The translations under genes were made by a program, and so were the position numbers. The notes below the pieces were generated by a model. The model was not told the origin of the DNA. It saw only the letters and a list, made by a program, of their open reading frames with translations, and did not search any database. DNA of 64,000 nucleotides from UBA1783 sp964449115 (GTDB lineage: Bacteria > Bacillota_I > Bacilli_A > Erysipelotrichales > Erysipelotrichaceae): NCBI GenBank assembly GCA_964449115.1, contig CAYUXW010000006.1:1-64000 (forward strand), read 5' to 3'. Of this stretch, positions 1 to 8,610 are shown in pieces (within the stretch, counting starts at the first letter, position 1; each line of letters starts with the position of its first letter).

Positions 1-39
1 CATTTTGACCCATGGGTCAAAACTCGCTTGACTTTTCAT
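1..39 (-). CDS. Partial CDS, N-terminus only, unknown product
   Basis: Seen: an ATG at 39 on the minus strand is preceded by a good Shine-Dalgarno (AAGGAGA, about 46-52) and starts 15 bases after the stop of the upstream gene. Thirteen codons are readable (MKSQASFDPWVKM) before the window ends. The tight spacing suggests an operon with the 55-633 gene. Too little is present to name a family. A 20-bp perfect palindrome (3-22) falls inside this coding stretch. Confidence 0.6.
   Translation of the reverse strand, partial: MKSQASFDPWVKM
3..22. repeat. 20-bp perfect palindrome
   Basis: TTTTGACCCATGGGTCAAAA reads the same on both strands. It lies within the first codons of the partial gene at the left edge, so it could be a protein-binding site, an early mRNA hairpin or a chance product of the codons (FDPWVK). 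Confidence 0.7.
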
Positions 40-54
40 AGCTGGTCTCCTTAA

Positions 55-633
55 TTATTTGCCATTTACATATAATATTTTGGTATTGTTATAATCTTTA
101 ATAACTACATTTTTTTGATTAAATGTTCTACACAATACTTCTGCTATCTTTACTAATGTTTTTGAACTAATTCCAAGAAGCTCTAAAGATAAACTGTCCT
201 TATCAAATACTGTATTATCACTACAGCAGTAATAAGTCCCACTAGTTAAAAACTTTCCAATTGTCCAGTTTTTAATTAACTCATCATCAGAATCATCTAT
301 TTTATCTTTTTTAAATAATTTGCTTTTAATCTTACTGATAAAGTTATTATTTTCTTTTTTATTACTTTTACTGGCACTGGATAATCTTTTATTAACCGTT
401 TCAGTGAGTTTTTCAGTCCAATTAATAAACTGCTTTTCATCTGGTACAATTGTATCTTCATCAATAGACAATATTATCACTCCTCCTCTTTTATACTTTT
501 TATCTAACCAGTCAACTGTCTTTTCTAGTTTTGACCAGTTTGAAGCAATAATATTTTCAATCTTTATTGTCTGATAAAGATGTCTACTAGCTGAATATGC
601 TCCTCTATCACCAGAGCGTTCTTTAATAATCAA
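55..633 (-). CDS. Hypothetical protein, 192 aa
   Basis: I do not recognise a family. The start is TTG at 633, chosen because AGGAGGTG lies about 8 bases upstream and no better ATG follows. The protein is soluble, with a lysine/serine-rich linker (about residues 85-115, many K, N, S, D) between a mixed N-terminal part containing GGVIILSID and a C-terminal part with a paired cysteine (YYCCSDN). No signal peptide or membrane helix is evident. The next gene starts 15 bases downstream, so the two are probably co-transcribed. Confidence 0.7.
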   Translation of the reverse strand: MIIKERSGDRGAYSASRHLYQTIKIENIIASNWSKLEKTVDWLDKKYKRGGVIILSIDEDTIVPDEKQFINWTEKLTETVNKRLSSASKSNKKENNNFISKIKSKLFKKDKIDDSDDELIKNWTIGKFLTSGTYYCCSDNTVFDKDSLSLELLGISSKTLVKIAEVLCRTFNQKNVVIKDYNNTKILYVNGK

Positions 634-869
634 CTTTTTTCACCTCCTCCTAAATCTTTTTAATTATTATTTTCATTATTTTAAATTGAGTTTGTCTTAT
701 GACTTATACCTTTTTCTACAATTACATAATACAATATTATGCCCAAACATATTGGCCGTTTTTTTGGACATCTATTAGGAATTAGACTTTTTAGTATTTC
801 TATATGTTTTATTATTGTGTTAAACTTTATCTAATAAATAAAAACTTAAAGAAAAGGAGGTATAATTTT

Positions 870-2378
870 ATGTTTTTATCAAAATCAAATTACATAAGTT
901 TTTGTCAATGTCCAAAACTGCTCTGGCTGAATAGAAATAAACCAGAAGAACAAATAGTCAGTGAATTTGATTTAGCGACTATGGAAAGTGGAATTCTAGT
1001 AGGAAAAGTTGCTCAAAATTATTTTGAAAATTCAGTTGATGTAACAGTTAATAAAAATAATAAACCGGATTTACTTAAAATGATTGAAAATACCAGAAAT
1101 GAAATATCTAAAGGCACAACTGTAATCTGTGAAGCTTCTTTTGAATATGACAACCTGTTTTGTTCTGTTGATATTCTTAAAAAAGAGAAAAATGGCTGGG
1201 CAATATATGAAGTTAAAAGTTCAACTTATGATACAAAAGGTGATAAAAAAGTTGAATTATACTTTGAGGATATTGCCTTTCAGAAATATATATTAAAAAA
1301 TTGTGGAATCAACATAACAAAAACTTATTTAATGCGAATCAATAAAGATTATGTATTTGATGGCATTTTAGATGTTCATAAACTATTTGTAGTTTCTGAT
1401 GTAACTGAAAAAGTTTTAAAAATAGAGGAAAATATTTTCTATAATCTCAATGAAGCTAAAAAAGTTTTCAATCAAAAACAGGAACCAGATGTTGATTTGT
1501 CTGTTAATTGTAACAGTCCTTATAAATGTGGATTTTGGAAATATTGTTCCAACCATCTTCCTGATCCATCAGTTTTTGATATTTATAATCTATATTTTAA
1601 GGATAAAATTAAATTTTATGAAAATGGTTTGATTTCATATGCCGAATTAGAAGCCAGCAACATTATAACTAACAAGATACAATTACGTCAGATTGATTAC
1701 TATCTTAACAATAAAGGAACATATATCAACAAAGCAAAAATCAATGCTTTTCTTGATACCTTGAGTTATCCTTTATATTTTCTTGATTTTGAAACAGTAA
1801 TGCCAATTGTTCCTAAGTATGTTGGCAGTAAACCTTATGACCAAATTCCTTTTCAATATTCTTTACATTATATAGAACATGAAGGTGGTAAAATAAAGCA
1901 TAAGGAATTTCTAGCTGACGCTAAAAAAGACCCAAGAGAAACATTAGCTAAAAAACTTTGTCAGGATATACCAGAGAATGTCTGTGTTCTGGCATATTAC
2001 AAATCTTTTGAATGTTCCAGAATAAAAGAACTGGCGGAACAATTCCCAGAATTAAAAAGCCATCTACTAAATATTGAAAGCAATGTTAAAGATTTGCTGG
2101 ATCCTTTCAAAAATGGTTATTATTACAACAAAGATATGGGTGGTTCATTCTCTATTAAAAGTGTTCTTCCAGCTATTTTTCCAAATGACCCAGAATTAAA
2201 TTATGATAATTTACAGCAGGTTCAAAACGGAACAGATGCTATGACCATTTTTTCAAAACTTGAGGAAATGAAACCAGATGAGCAAAAGATTGCTAGAGAA
2301 AATTTATTGAAATATTGTAAACTTGACACATATGCCATGGTGAAAATATGGCAAGAGTTGGTTCGTGTTTCATCATAA
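870..2378 (+). CDS. DUF2779 protein: Cas4-like Fe-S nuclease joined to a DEDD-type exonuclease domain
   Basis: 502 aa from ATG 870, preceded by AAAGGAGG; an upstream in-frame ATG at 804 has no ribosome binding site. The N-terminal half looks like a Cas4/RecB-type PD-(D/E)XK nuclease: an early cysteine pair (C12, C14), a core with IYEVKSS, and a later cluster C214, C220, C226 that could complete a 4Fe-4S site as in Cas4 and AddB. The C-terminal half begins with YFLDFETV (D306, E308), typical of DEDD/RNase H-fold exonucleases, and ends with YCKLDTYAMVKIW, which fits the last acidic motif. The family is known only by domain (DUF2779); a DNA repair or nucleic-acid processing role is inferred. It stands alone, with no cas genes nearby. 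Confidence 0.85.
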   Translation: MFLSKSNYISFCQCPKLLWLNRNKPEEQIVSEFDLATMESGILVGKVAQNYFENSVDVTVNKNNKPDLLKMIENTRNEISKGTTVICEASFEYDNLFCSVDILKKEKNGWAIYEVKSSTYDTKGDKKVELYFEDIAFQKYILKNCGINITKTYLMRINKDYVFDGILDVHKLFVVSDVTEKVLKIEENIFYNLNEAKKVFNQKQEPDVDLSVNCNSPYKCGFWKYCSNHLPDPSVFDIYNLYFKDKIKFYENGLISYAELEASNIITNKIQLRQIDYYLNNKGTYINKAKINAFLDTLSYPLYFLDFETVMPIVPKYVGSKPYDQIPFQYSLHYIEHEGGKIKHKEFLADAKKDPRETLAKKLCQDIPENVCVLAYYKSFECSRIKELAEQFPELKSHLLNIESNVKDLLDPFKNGYYYNKDMGGSFSIKSVLPAIFPNDPELNYDNLQQVQNGTDAMTIFSKLEEMKPDEQKIARENLLKYCKLDTYAMVKIWQELVRVSS

Positions 2379-2519
2379 TTCCAATAACTTTAATATGTTT
2401 ATATATTGCTGAAATGTTTGTTTCCTTATTATCTATTATTTTAACTTTGACTAATTATTTATTTTTTAAACATTGGATTTCCGATATTTCCATCATTCCA
2501 AATTAATGAGGTGATTTTT

Positions 2520-3422
2520 ATGCGAGAATGTTCCATACACATGAATTTTAAAGGTGATGATGATTTTTTTGATCCAGTAAGAGCAAAACAGTATAGTGAA
2601 CTGATTAAAAAGCTGAACATCAAATACATTAACACCAAATGGAATGAAGAATTATATTTTAAACCAAACAGACCTGATGTTATATCTGTAAAAAAGATCA
2701 GAGATTTCTGTTTAGAAAACAATGTTACAATCACTTCTTTCCATTATTATGGTCCCGTTTTCCAACATGATGGTATTGACCAGAGTTTTTGTCGTGGACT
2801 TATGAAACAAAGCATAGATTTATACAGTCTGTTAAAACCTCAGGTAATGGTTGTTCATCCAGGTAATCTGTCACTGGGCAGATCTCCAGAACACAAAAAA
2901 GCTTACCAGGAAGCCTTAAAAATATTTACACCTGATCAGATTCATCAGATAATAGTGGATAATTTCCGTTACTTTGGTGATATCGCTCAAGAAAAAGGCA
3001 TAAAAATTGCCTTGGAAAATATCTTCGGTGGTAGATTCTATAGTCAAATAGATGATTTAGTAAAGTTAGTTAGTGACATCAACCATCCTAATGTTGGCTA
3101 TTGTTTTGATTGTGGACATGGCAATATTGATAAGGTCAATCATGCTGAAACAATCAGGATTATGGGTGATAAACTTTTTGAATTGCATTTACATGATAAT
3201 GATGGTACCAAAGACAGTCATTTACCGATTGGATTTGGAACGATTGATTATGTTGAAATTATTAAAGCTCTTAATGATATCAACTATCAGAATACCGCTA
3301 CCTTTGAATTCTTTCGCTGGCCAACAGAAGATCGAATTAAAGGAGTAAAAAATGCTATTGAGTTTTATCAGACTTTAGAAAAAATAGCTGCAGAAGGATA
3401 TAAAAATAATCAATGGAAGTAA
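2520..3422 (+). CDS. Sugar phosphate isomerase/epimerase, AP endonuclease 2-like TIM barrel
   Basis: About 300 aa. The ATG at 2520 is favoured over the in-frame GTG at 2511 because GAGGTG at 2508-2513 forms the ribosome binding site. Barrel motifs of the xylose isomerase-like TIM family are clear: VVHPGN with a metal-ligand His, IALENIF with the catalytic-type Glu, CFDCGHGN, LHLHDNDG and FEFF near the end. The family includes sugar isomerases, epimerases and endonuclease IV; the substrate cannot be read from sequence. It sits 141 bases after the DUF2779 gene on the same strand, and its own RBS suggests independent translation. Confidence 0.85.
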   Translation: MRECSIHMNFKGDDDFFDPVRAKQYSELIKKLNIKYINTKWNEELYFKPNRPDVISVKKIRDFCLENNVTITSFHYYGPVFQHDGIDQSFCRGLMKQSIDLYSLLKPQVMVVHPGNLSLGRSPEHKKAYQEALKIFTPDQIHQIIVDNFRYFGDIAQEKGIKIALENIFGGRFYSQIDDLVKLVSDINHPNVGYCFDCGHGNIDKVNHAETIRIMGDKLFELHLHDNDGTKDSHLPIGFGTIDYVEIIKALNDINYQNTATFEFFRWPTEDRIKGVKNAIEFYQTLEKIAAEGYKNNQWK

Positions 3423-3499
3423 AATTAATAAACTGACAATTAGACATTAAAACAGTCTATTTATCAGTAAAATAACTATTATCAATGGGGAAGAATTAG

Positions 3500-4369
3500 A
3501 TGAAAAAGAATTTTGTTAAACAGTTTACAAAAATGGTTATTGGTTTTTCTTTTTCTCTTTCTCTACTCTTTTTGCTTCACTATTTCAAAGAACTTGATAC
3601 AATAGAGGAACCCTCTTTACCAAGTTATGAAATTATAGAAGAGTTGGGTTATTATAAGCCATATAGCCGACTGCTGTTTAAAAATATCGATATTGCCAAA
3701 GCTGCTATTTCACTGGCAACAATGGATAATTCAGATGGTACTGAAAAACTGTGGTTTACACGCTGGGGATTAAGTGATTTAAAAAAACATGTTGGTATCC
3801 CAGGTTACTGTCCAGAAACTTTTATTAAAGTAGCTCCTCAATTAACTGACATTCTATACTATATGGACTACTCCAAACACAATACCGGTAGATGGTGCAG
3901 CATTTCGTATTGTCTATATGCCAGTTGTGATTTCAATGTTGCTTTAGCTATCTGGTGGAGTGGTGCAGATGACAATTTCCCTGCTTATTTAGGGTGTATG
4001 GGAGAATTCAGACCAAACTTCACTTCTGGGCAAACTGGATATCTTATTCACGATTATAGTCAGGGTATGTGGATACAGCTACAGCCTGGCTCTAAAATTC
4101 TACCAGGAGATATTGCGCTGGGAAGAGATGAAGATGGTTATATTGGACATATATGGATGTATCTGGCGATTTGGGAAAATGGCAGATGGCTGGATAATTC
4201 ACTGGTTCAAGAAAAATTCCCTGACTCTAAAGCTAATAGATACGAAGGCAGTTATGAACAATACTATGCCAAAATAGGTTACGATGAAAATCCTTGGTTA
4301 AGTTCAGCCTATATTTTCCGATTCACAGGTACCATTGACCAGTTCAGTGAATTTAAGTCGGTAAAATAA
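3500..4369 (+). CDS. Membrane-anchored or secreted protein, possibly NlpC/P60-like
   Basis: 289 aa. The N-terminus is basic and then hydrophobic (about residues 10-27, FSFSLSLLFLLHYF), with no obvious cleavage or lipobox, so it is likely an uncleaved anchor. The outer domain is rich in Trp, Tyr and Cys. It has WCSISYC followed later by PGDIALGRDEDGYIGHIW, an order (Cys, then P-G-D-x-x, then G-H) reminiscent of NlpC/P60 or CHAP cysteine peptidases that cut peptidoglycan. The match is loose, so this remains a suggestion. The gene has GGGGAAG upstream and a clear terminator after it. Confidence 0.65.
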   Translation: MKKNFVKQFTKMVIGFSFSLSLLFLLHYFKELDTIEEPSLPSYEIIEELGYYKPYSRLLFKNIDIAKAAISLATMDNSDGTEKLWFTRWGLSDLKKHVGIPGYCPETFIKVAPQLTDILYYMDYSKHNTGRWCSISYCLYASCDFNVALAIWWSGADDNFPAYLGCMGEFRPNFTSGQTGYLIHDYSQGMWIQLQPGSKILPGDIALGRDEDGYIGHIWMYLAIWENGRWLDNSLVQEKFPDSKANRYEGSYEQYYAKIGYDENPWLSSAYIFRFTGTIDQFSEFKSVK

Positions 4370-4414
4370 AATACTATTCTGTGATATATAATCAAAATAA
4401 TTAATTCGTAAATA

Positions 4415-4446
4415 GAGATACCCAATCAAACATAATTGGGTATTTC
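4415..4446. terminator. Bidirectional rho-independent terminator
   Basis: GATACCCAAT at 4417-4426 pairs with ATTGGGTATTTC at 4435-4446, with A-rich and T-rich flanks on both sides. It lies between two convergent genes and can serve both. Confidence 0.85.
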
Positions 4447-4486
4447 TTTAATATGAAGTTTATTCTTTATGATTTTTTTAACAAGC

Positions 4487-5014
4487 TTAATTAGTAGTTT
4501 CAGTCTCCACTGCTTTTTCATTGCTTTTACTTTTTTTAAATGGATTATTTAAATACCTGTTTATCAATATCGCTACCATAATACCGATTGTCGTATCCAA
4601 AAATCTATTTACCACAAAGACAATTGGCAGCTGACCTGCTCGATTGATTACTATTGATAAATAAACCACACATCCTGTAGCTACTGAACCAAGTCTTTTA
4701 GTATAGACACAAATATAAATTACCGGAATCAAAAATATAGAAATCAGCAAATAACGCAGGGTATGATTTTCCAGCACATAAATATAATATTCAAACATTA
4801 AAAACAGATAACCGACAAGTGCTCCTACTATCGTAGCTATAAACCTGTTAAGACCTACTCTAAAGGAATCCTCAGAATCTTTCTGCATGCATAACACAGC
4901 AGCGATAGCTGAGTAAAAAGGCGCACTATTTTCTCTTAGCGAGCTGATTACTAAAGATAAAAATACCGCAATTATTGTTTTAATAGTTCTTAATCCTATA
5001 AATGGTTTTCTCAT
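4487..5014 (-). CDS. FUSC-like (aromatic acid exporter-type) integral membrane protein
   Basis: 175 aa with about four to five hydrophobic helices. It matches the FUSC/aromatic acid exporter fold: a conserved start (GLRTIKTIIAVFLSL), an external AAVLCMQ segment, and R-x-x-x-T-x-x-G-A-x-x-G (RFIATIVGALVG) followed by a second R-F-x-D-T-x-x-G (RFLDTTIG). The last 20 residues are charged and cytoplasmic. Substrate unknown. No Shine-Dalgarno precedes the ATG; instead a TATAAT sequence ends 6 bases before it, so the mRNA may be leaderless. Confidence 0.8.
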   Translation of the reverse strand: MRKPFIGLRTIKTIIAVFLSLVISSLRENSAPFYSAIAAVLCMQKDSEDSFRVGLNRFIATIVGALVGYLFLMFEYYIYVLENHTLRYLLISIFLIPVIYICVYTKRLGSVATGCVVYLSIVINRAGQLPIVFVVNRFLDTTIGIMVAILINRYLNNPFKKSKSNEKAVETETTN

Positions 5015-5065
5015 ATTTACATTATACTACAATTAAATTACTTTTGATTCCTTGTGATTACATTA

Positions 5066-5096
5066 ACTTGTGAAAAATCGTGATTTTTATACAAGT
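5066..5096. promoter_or_regulatory. Inverted repeat overlapping the etfB promoter
   Basis: ACTTGT (5066-5071) and AAAAATC (5073-5079) mirror GATTTTT (5082-5088) and ACAAGT (5091-5096). The element spans the expected -35 region of the etf-lct promoter, whose -10 TATAAT is at 5103-5108. The TTGT...ACAA outer arms resemble GntR/FadR-family operators, but no such regulator is adjacent. A transcription factor site is inferred. Confidence 0.55.
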
Positions 5097-5102
5097 ATGA
5101 TG

Positions 5103-5108
5103 TATAAT
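5103..5108 (+). promoter_or_regulatory. -10 box of the etfB-etfA-lctD operon
   Basis: A perfect TATAAT lies 37 bases upstream of the etfB ATG. The -35 region (about 5080-5085) is weak, consistent with a regulated promoter. Confidence 0.6.
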
Positions 5109-5145
5109 AGTAAATAGATAAGTTTATATAATATGTGGAGGATGT

Positions 5146-5937
5146 ATGAATATTGTTGTTTGTATTAAGCAGGTTCCCGGTACAACTAATGTAAAAGTAG
5201 ATCCTGTTACAGGAGTTTTAATTCGTGATGGCATTCAATCCAAGATGAATCCCTATGATTTATATGCCCTGGAAACAGGATTACAGTTAAAAGAAAAAAC
5301 TGATGGTAAAGTTACTGTCATCTCTATGGGTCCCCCTGCTGCTTTAGAGATTCTAAAAGAAGCCATTTACATGGGAGCTGATGAAGGAATTTTAATCAGC
5401 GATAGAAAGTTTGGAGGGGCTGATGTTTTAGCTACCGCCTATACCCTTTCTCAGGCTATTAAAACCATCGCTAATGTCGATTTGATTTTAACCGGTAAGC
5501 ATTCAACTGATGGTGATACCGGACAGGTTGGGGCTGAAACAGCTGAATTTTTAAATTTGCCACATTTCGGATATGTTTCTGATATTGAAATCAAAGGTGA
5601 TAAGTTGCAGTTTTTCTCTAACTTAGATACTACTATAATAAAAGCTACTATCACTTTACCTTGTGTTTTGTGCATTGATGGTGATGTTAATACTCCTAGA
5701 CTTCCTTCCTATAAAAGAAAGGTTAGGTTTGCTGACTGTAAAGAACAGATCAGAATCATATCTTTTAATGACATGGAAGATCAAAACGAAAATAAATACG
5801 GCCTGAAAGGATCGGCAACCCAGGTTGAGAAAATCTTTAACCCAGAAAAAACAACCGACAGACTGGTTCTTCAAGGGACAAAAGAGCAAATTGCTGGTGA
5901 CTTATTTAATGTTTTAAGAGAAAGGAAGTTTATCTAG
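5146..5937 (+). CDS. etfB: Electron transfer flavoprotein, beta subunit
   Basis: 263 aa, the usual EtfB length. The start MNIVVCIKQVPGTTNVKVD is the classic EtfB signature, followed by MNPYDLYALE, MGPPAALEILKEA and LTGKHSTDGDTGQVG, which form the nucleotide-binding core. GGAGG precedes the ATG. The next gene (etfA) starts one base after the stop, and lctD overlaps etfA, so this is one operon. By analogy with LctBCD of Acetobacterium woodii, EtfB would carry the flavin that bifurcates electrons between NAD+, ferredoxin and lactate/pyruvate. Confidence 0.95.
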   Translation: MNIVVCIKQVPGTTNVKVDPVTGVLIRDGIQSKMNPYDLYALETGLQLKEKTDGKVTVISMGPPAALEILKEAIYMGADEGILISDRKFGGADVLATAYTLSQAIKTIANVDLILTGKHSTDGDTGQVGAETAEFLNLPHFGYVSDIEIKGDKLQFFSNLDTTIIKATITLPCVLCIDGDVNTPRLPSYKRKVRFADCKEQIRIISFNDMEDQNENKYGLKGSATQVEKIFNPEKTTDRLVLQGTKEQIAGDLFNVLRERKFI

Positions 5938-5938
5938 T

Positions 5939-7135
5939 ATGGCTTTAAAAATTAATCATCATCTTGTTAATGAAGAAATCGCTAAAAAGTTAGTAGATAT
6001 TTGTCCTTTTAAGGCAATTGAATACCAAAATAATAAACTATCAATAAATGCGGGCTGTAAAAATTGCAAGATCTGCGTTAAAAGAGGTCCTGCCGGTGTT
6101 ATTGAAGATGTAAAAAACGAAATCAAAGAAATAGATAAGGACCAGTGGAAAAATATTGTCGTTTATGCCACCATTGAAGAAAATAAAGTACATAAAGTAA
6201 CTTATGAACTGATTGGAAAAGCTAAAGAGTTAGCCCAGCTAATAAACCAGCAGGTACATGTTCTAGCTATTGGCTATAATTTATCTTATGCAGCTGAAAA
6301 AATCCTGCGCTATGGGGCTGATAAAGTCTTTCTCTATGACCATGAAAAACTACAACACTTTGATGTCGAAAGATATACCAATATCTTTGAAGATTTCATC
6401 AACAAAAATAAACCTTCTTCGATTTTATTTGGAGCAACAAATATTGGCCGATCACTAGCGCCAAGAGTAGCAGCTAGATTTAGAACTGGTTTAACAGCTG
6501 ACTGTACAGCTTTGGAAATAAAAGAAAACACTGATCTGGTTCAGATAAGACCAGCTTTTGGGGGAAACATTATGGCTCGTATAATCAATCCAAACCATCG
6601 TCCTCAGTTATGCACTGCTCGTTACAAGGTCTTTGATGCTCCAGAAAAAATAGCTACTCCTACAGGAACTGTTATTAACTGTATTGTTGAAGAAAAATGG
6701 TTAAAATCTAATGTTGAAATTCTGGAAATTATCAACAAGAAAAAAGAAGAAGATCTTTCAGAAAGTGAAATTATCATCGCTATCGGAAGAGGGGTTAAAT
6801 CAAAAAAAGACTTTGAGCTTGTCTTTGAACTGGCGGATTTATTAAATGCTTCTGTAGGCTGCTCTAGACCTGTTGCTGAAGCTGGTCTGCTTGACTCCAA
6901 ACATCAGATTGGCCTGTCAGGAAAAACCGTAAAACCAAAGTTAATAATTACTCTGGGTATCTCTGGCTGTATTCAATTTACCACTGGGATGAAAGATGCT
7001 GAATGTATTATCGCCATAAACAATGATCCATCTGCTCAGATATTTGATCTGGCACACTTTGCGGTATTAGGTGATATTTATGAAATAGTTCCAGAACTTA
7101 TCAAAATCATTAAGGAGGAAAATCTCAATGTATAA
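5939..7135 (+). CDS. etfA: Electron transfer flavoprotein, alpha subunit with N-terminal Fe-S domain
   Basis: 398 aa, longer than a plain EtfA (about 320) because of an N-terminal ferredoxin-like segment with C22, C40, C43 and C46, enough for one 4Fe-4S cluster. The Etf domain has LFGATNIGRSLAPRVAARF, GLTADCTAL and the C-terminal FAD site (GLSGKTVKPKLIITLGISG). The usual His after GISG-x-x-Q is Phe here (IQFTTG). The same Fe-S extension is found in LctC of bifurcating lactate dehydrogenases, supporting that role over fatty-acid oxidation. It overlaps lctD by 8 bases, and the lctD ribosome binding site (AAGGAGG) lies inside its end. Confidence 0.94.
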   Translation: MALKINHHLVNEEIAKKLVDICPFKAIEYQNNKLSINAGCKNCKICVKRGPAGVIEDVKNEIKEIDKDQWKNIVVYATIEENKVHKVTYELIGKAKELAQLINQQVHVLAIGYNLSYAAEKILRYGADKVFLYDHEKLQHFDVERYTNIFEDFINKNKPSSILFGATNIGRSLAPRVAARFRTGLTADCTALEIKENTDLVQIRPAFGGNIMARIINPNHRPQLCTARYKVFDAPEKIATPTGTVINCIVEEKWLKSNVEILEIINKKKEEDLSESEIIIAIGRGVKSKKDFELVFELADLLNASVGCSRPVAEAGLLDSKHQIGLSGKTVKPKLIITLGISGCIQFTTGMKDAECIIAINNDPSAQIFDLAHFAVLGDIYEIVPELIKIIKEENLNV

Positions 7136-8522
7136 AACTTTTGACAACTTTGATTTAGCATATCTAAAAAGCATTGTTGATAATGATAGAATTTATGGCA
7201 AAGAAAATATTTCCAGCGATTTCTCACATGATGAGCTGGGTACCTTGAAAAATTATCCTGATGTTTTAATCAAGGTGAAAACCGTTCAGGAAATTTCAGA
7301 CATTATGAAATATGCCTACGAAAAAAATATCCCTGTAACTGTTAGAGGTTCAGGAACAGGACTGGTAGGAGGGGCGGTTCCACTGGAAGGTGGAATTCTG
7401 CTTAACACTTCCCTGATGAATCAGATTCTTGAACTGGATGAAAACAATTTCTCGATTACAGTAGAACCAGGAGTCTTACTGATGGATTTAGCTGCCTATG
7501 TAGAAGAAAATGACTTCTTTTACCCACCTGATCCGGGAGAAAAATCAGCAACTATCGGGGGTAATATTTCTACCAATGCCGGTGGTATGAGAGCGGTTAA
7601 ATATGGTGTAACCAGAGATTATGTCAGATCTCTTAAAGTAGTAATGCCTAATGGTGATATTGAAACCTTTGGTGGCAATGTCGTTAAAAACTCTTCTGGC
7701 TATTCTTTGAAGGACTTAATTATTGGTTCAGAAGGAACACTGGCGATTGTGGTTGAAGCTACTTTAAAGCTTTTGCCACTTCCTAATGAAAGTATTTCTT
7801 TGCTAGTACCATTTAAGACAATGCAAGAAGCTTTAGATGCTGTGCCTGAAATACTGCGCTCAAAAACCAATCCAACGGCTGTTGAATATATGTCAAAAGA
7901 AACTATTCTCAACAGTGAAAAATTTTTAGGCAAGAAATTTCCTGATACCAGATATGATGCTTACCTGTTATTAACCTTCGATGGAAATGATGTTAAATCA
8001 ATTGAAGAAAACTATAGTAAAGTTGCTGATTTATGTCTTTCTTTAGGAGCAATTGATGCCTATTTCGTTGATACTGAAGAAAGAAAAAAATCAGTCTGGT
8101 CAGCCAGAGGAGCCTTTTTAGAAGCGATTAAAGCTTCAACCGACAAGATGGATGAATGTGATGTTGTTGTACCAAAAGATAAGATTGCTGATTATATCAA
8201 GTACACTCACCAACTATCTAAAGAGTTAGATATCAGGCTTCCTTCCTTTGGCCATGCCGGAGATGGAAACCTGCATATCTATTTATGTAAAGACGGTATG
8301 GATGAACAGCTGTGGCAACAGAAGCTACAATTAACATTTGAAAAACTATACCAGAAAGCTGAAGAAATGAATGGCCTTGTCTCTGGAGAACATGGTATCG
8401 GATATGCGAAAAAAGAATACCTAAAAGAAAGCTTAGGTGAAAATCAAATCAGACTGATGCAGGAAATTAAAAAAGTATTCGATCCTAAAAATATTTTAAA
8501 TCCTGGTAAAATCTGTCAATAA
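7128..8522 (+). CDS. lctD: FAD-linked D-lactate/glycolate dehydrogenase (GlcD/LctD type)
   Basis: 464 aa. An N-terminal FAD-binding PCMH domain (VRGSGTGLVGGAVPLEGG; IGGNISTNAGGMRAVKYG) is followed by the FAD-oxidase C domain, with GHAGDGNLHIYLC and SGEHGIGYAKKEYL near the end. With EtfBA directly upstream this matches the three-subunit lactate dehydrogenase that uses electron confurcation to oxidise lactate with NAD+. No lactate permease or racemase is in this window, so the direction (lactate use or formation) is not settled. The symbol is by analogy with A. woodii. Confidence 0.9.
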   Translation: MYKTFDNFDLAYLKSIVDNDRIYGKENISSDFSHDELGTLKNYPDVLIKVKTVQEISDIMKYAYEKNIPVTVRGSGTGLVGGAVPLEGGILLNTSLMNQILELDENNFSITVEPGVLLMDLAAYVEENDFFYPPDPGEKSATIGGNISTNAGGMRAVKYGVTRDYVRSLKVVMPNGDIETFGGNVVKNSSGYSLKDLIIGSEGTLAIVVEATLKLLPLPNESISLLVPFKTMQEALDAVPEILRSKTNPTAVEYMSKETILNSEKFLGKKFPDTRYDAYLLLTFDGNDVKSIEENYSKVADLCLSLGAIDAYFVDTEERKKSVWSARGAFLEAIKASTDKMDECDVVVPKDKIADYIKYTHQLSKELDIRLPSFGHAGDGNLHIYLCKDGMDEQLWQQKLQLTFEKLYQKAEEMNGLVSGEHGIGYAKKEYLKESLGENQIRLMQEIKKVFDPKNILNPGKICQ

Positions 8523-8528
8523 AAACCC

Positions 8529-8554
8529 AACACCATCAGCTGATGGTGTTTTCT
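8529..8554 (+). terminator. Terminator of the etf-lct operon
   Basis: AACACCATCAG pairs with CTGATGGTGTT as a perfect 22-bp palindrome (8529-8550), followed by TTCT, just after the lctD stop. Confidence 0.85.
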
Positions 8555-8610
8555 ATTGGATATTTCCTGATAAAAATATATAATTAAGAAGGAACTCGGG
8601 GGTAAATACT

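Noticed and set aside
2459..2734. 91-aa minus-strand frame over the sugar isomerase start
   Set aside because: Overlaps a gene with strong family motifs and has no RBS.
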